A stretch of 64,000 nucleotides of DNA from Odontesthes bonariensis (Eukaryota > Chordata > Actinopteri > Atheriniformes > Atherinopsidae): positions 34,915,149-34,979,148 of the forward strand of contig NC_134522.1 in NCBI RefSeq assembly GCF_027942865.1, written 5' to 3'. Both the position numbers and the translations under genes were made by a program. This document shows, in pieces, positions 62,574 through 64,000 of this stretch. The first letter of the stretch is position 1. Every line of letters begins with the position of its first letter. The notes below the pieces were generated by a model. It ran no database searches, was not told the origin of the DNA, and worked only from the letters and a program-made list of their open reading frames with translations.

Positions 62574-64000
62574 TTTTTTTTTTTTTTAATTGTTTTTATT
62601 AGAGCTGAAGAATGGAACAGAAAAAACAATATGTATACATATATACGACACATCCCACTATGGACATATGTCAGTCAACACAGTGAGTACAATAGTGACA
62701 AAACATTGCCCAAAAAATGAAAATTACAATCCAACAGTTTCAGCCCTCTTTTTATATTTTCCCCCAACAGAAAAGGAAAATTAAGCAATATAACTATACA
62801 AAATAACTCCCGTTCCAGCTCAAAGTCGACCTGATGAAAAAGAAAATACATAAATATATACCGTAATTCTTCAAATATGGCTACCCATATTGATACTCAA
62901 ATCCAGATACAGCAGCAGGCACCTTCAGTTGGGCAGAACCTCCAAGTTTCCAAAATAGGAAAGAAAACATTGCCATTTTTGGTAAAACTTCTGTGTAGTC
63001 CCTCGGAGAGTGTACTTGATTTTCTCAAGCTTCAAAAAGAACAACATGTCTTTAACCCAAAGAGATATCGAGGGACATTTATCAGACTTCCAGTGTAACA
63101 GTAAAATACGCCTAGCCAATAAAGATGTAAAAGCAACAATTTCCCTTTGATCAAAACTTAGCACCAAAGTAGGGCTGAGGATACCAAATATAGCAACAAG
63201 AGGACAACGTTGCAAATTTACTTTCAGAACAGAAGATGTAATTTGGGACAAAGAAAGAACATGTGGCCAAGATTACAAGGGGAGCCTTTGCATTTTCACA
63301 TATATCCAAAACATCAGGGTAAATCTGAGAGAGTCTAGATTTAGAGAAATGAATCCTATGTACAACTTTGAATTGAATCAAACTAAGACGAGCACAAGAC
63401 GAGGAAGATCGAATTCTGTCCATAGCGTCATCCCAAAGATCTTCGGTCAGCTGGATTTCCAACTCATTGTCCCATGCATCTCTAATTTTGACATTAGAAT
63501 CGACCCTTAGATCTAAAATAAGACTATAAATCTTTGAAATCATACCTTTCTGAGGTGGATTACATGCAATCATCTTTTCCCAGGGCTGTTCAGGGGGTAC
63601 AGAAGGAAAATTTGGAAAACATTTAGAGGCAAAATTCCGAATTTGTAAGTAACGAAACAAATCCGTACTAGGTAGACTGTATTTGGAAGATAAATTTGCA
63701 AAGCTATCAAATACTCCTGATGTATATAGGTTTTTTATTGTTTTAAACCCCTATCATACCAAACTGAAAATGTAGGGTCAGAAAGAGACGGAGGAAACAA
63801 ATGATTATTCGTCAAGGGGCTTGAAGATGAGGCATCAAAAAACTCAAAGCGCCTTCTAAATTGAAACCAGATTTTCAGTGTGTTAAGAAGAACTTGATTC
63901 TTGGTATATAAAGAGGGTCTTACAGGTAGTGAAGAAAAAATTAGAGCAGATAATGAAGACCCAGTAGTACACGAAGATAACTCCAACTTGCACCAAGGTG
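62574..64000 (-). pseudogene. L1-type LINE ORF2 C-terminus with poly-A tail, continuing off the right edge
   Basis: Minus-strand frames read DAWDNELEIQLTEDLWDDAM, SSSCARLSLIQFKVVHRIHF, SKSRLSQIYPDVLDICEN, then after a shift DQREIVAFTSLLARRILLLH and LWVKDMLFFLKLEKIKYTLR, the C-terminal part of L1/Tx1-like ORF2. Upstream 63735-63986 holds LLNTLKIWFQFRRRFEFFDA and NNHLFPPSLSDPTFSVWYDR in another frame. A poly-T run (62574-62587) is the reverse-strand poly-A tail. Frameshifted and 5' part outside the window. Confidence 0.85.

Noticed and set aside
55111..64000. EHD exon 2 (YLLEQDFPGMRIGPEPTTDS)
   Set aside because: No match on the plus strand in the remaining 8.9 kb.

Overview
This is a vertebrate, almost certainly teleost fish, nuclear window. 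Coding sequence is split into short exons with GT..AG junctions. The three recognisable genes are animal membrane-traffic and ubiquitin genes, and the rest is filled with fish-type transposons (hAT, TTAA-target, Harbinger, Tc1, L2, L1 and Rex3/RTE-like LINEs, a tRNA-derived SINE) and micro- and minisatellites. Nothing prokaryotic was seen: no operons, CRISPR arrays or Shine-Dalgarno sites.

Layout. (1) 1-28908, minus strand: scfd1 (Sly1, the SM protein of ER-Golgi SNARE fusion). Seventeen coding exons, all in phase, encode the first ~487 residues of a protein that is about 640 residues in mammals; the 3' exons lie beyond the left edge. Its introns hold a 24-bp minisatellite, a nested set of TTAA-flanked elements, two hAT MITEs sharing a target site, Tc1 and Harbinger relics and LINE pieces. 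(2) 28909-35836: scfd1 promoter, then an intergenic transposon pile containing a damaged 5'-complete LINE interrupted by a solo LTR. (3) 35837-52330, minus strand: g2e3 (PHD/RING-like plus HECT-like ubiquitin ligase), 16 coding exons (738 codons plus stop) and a probable non-coding first exon. The order and orientation g2e3 then scfd1 on one strand match my recollection of human 14q12. (4) 52331-54880: intergenic, two transposon pieces and a TATA-type promoter. (5) 54881 onward, plus strand: exon 1 of an EHD-family ATPase; no later exon is visible, so intron 1 exceeds 8.9 kb. That intron holds a SINE, a 41-bp minisatellite, a 499-bp foldback element, a 1.3-kb 19-bp minisatellite, a MULE-like element and the 3' half of an L1-type LINE.

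Most interesting feature: intron 10 of g2e3 is mostly a 53-copy, 45-bp minisatellite that begins at the exon-10 splice donor and duplicates it. The unit is a multiple of three with no stop, and nearly every unit carries an AAAAG|GTATGC donor. The whole 2421-bp intron is open in the g2e3 frame and divisible by three. Use of any internal donor, or full retention of the intron, would therefore keep g2e3 in frame and insert n x 15 residues. This is a natural test case for repeat-driven variable exon length.

Functionally the three genes are independent housekeeping loci: scfd1 in vesicle fusion at the ER/Golgi, g2e3 in nuclear/nucleolar ubiquitin ligation, EHD in endocytic membrane remodelling. 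Their association is positional.
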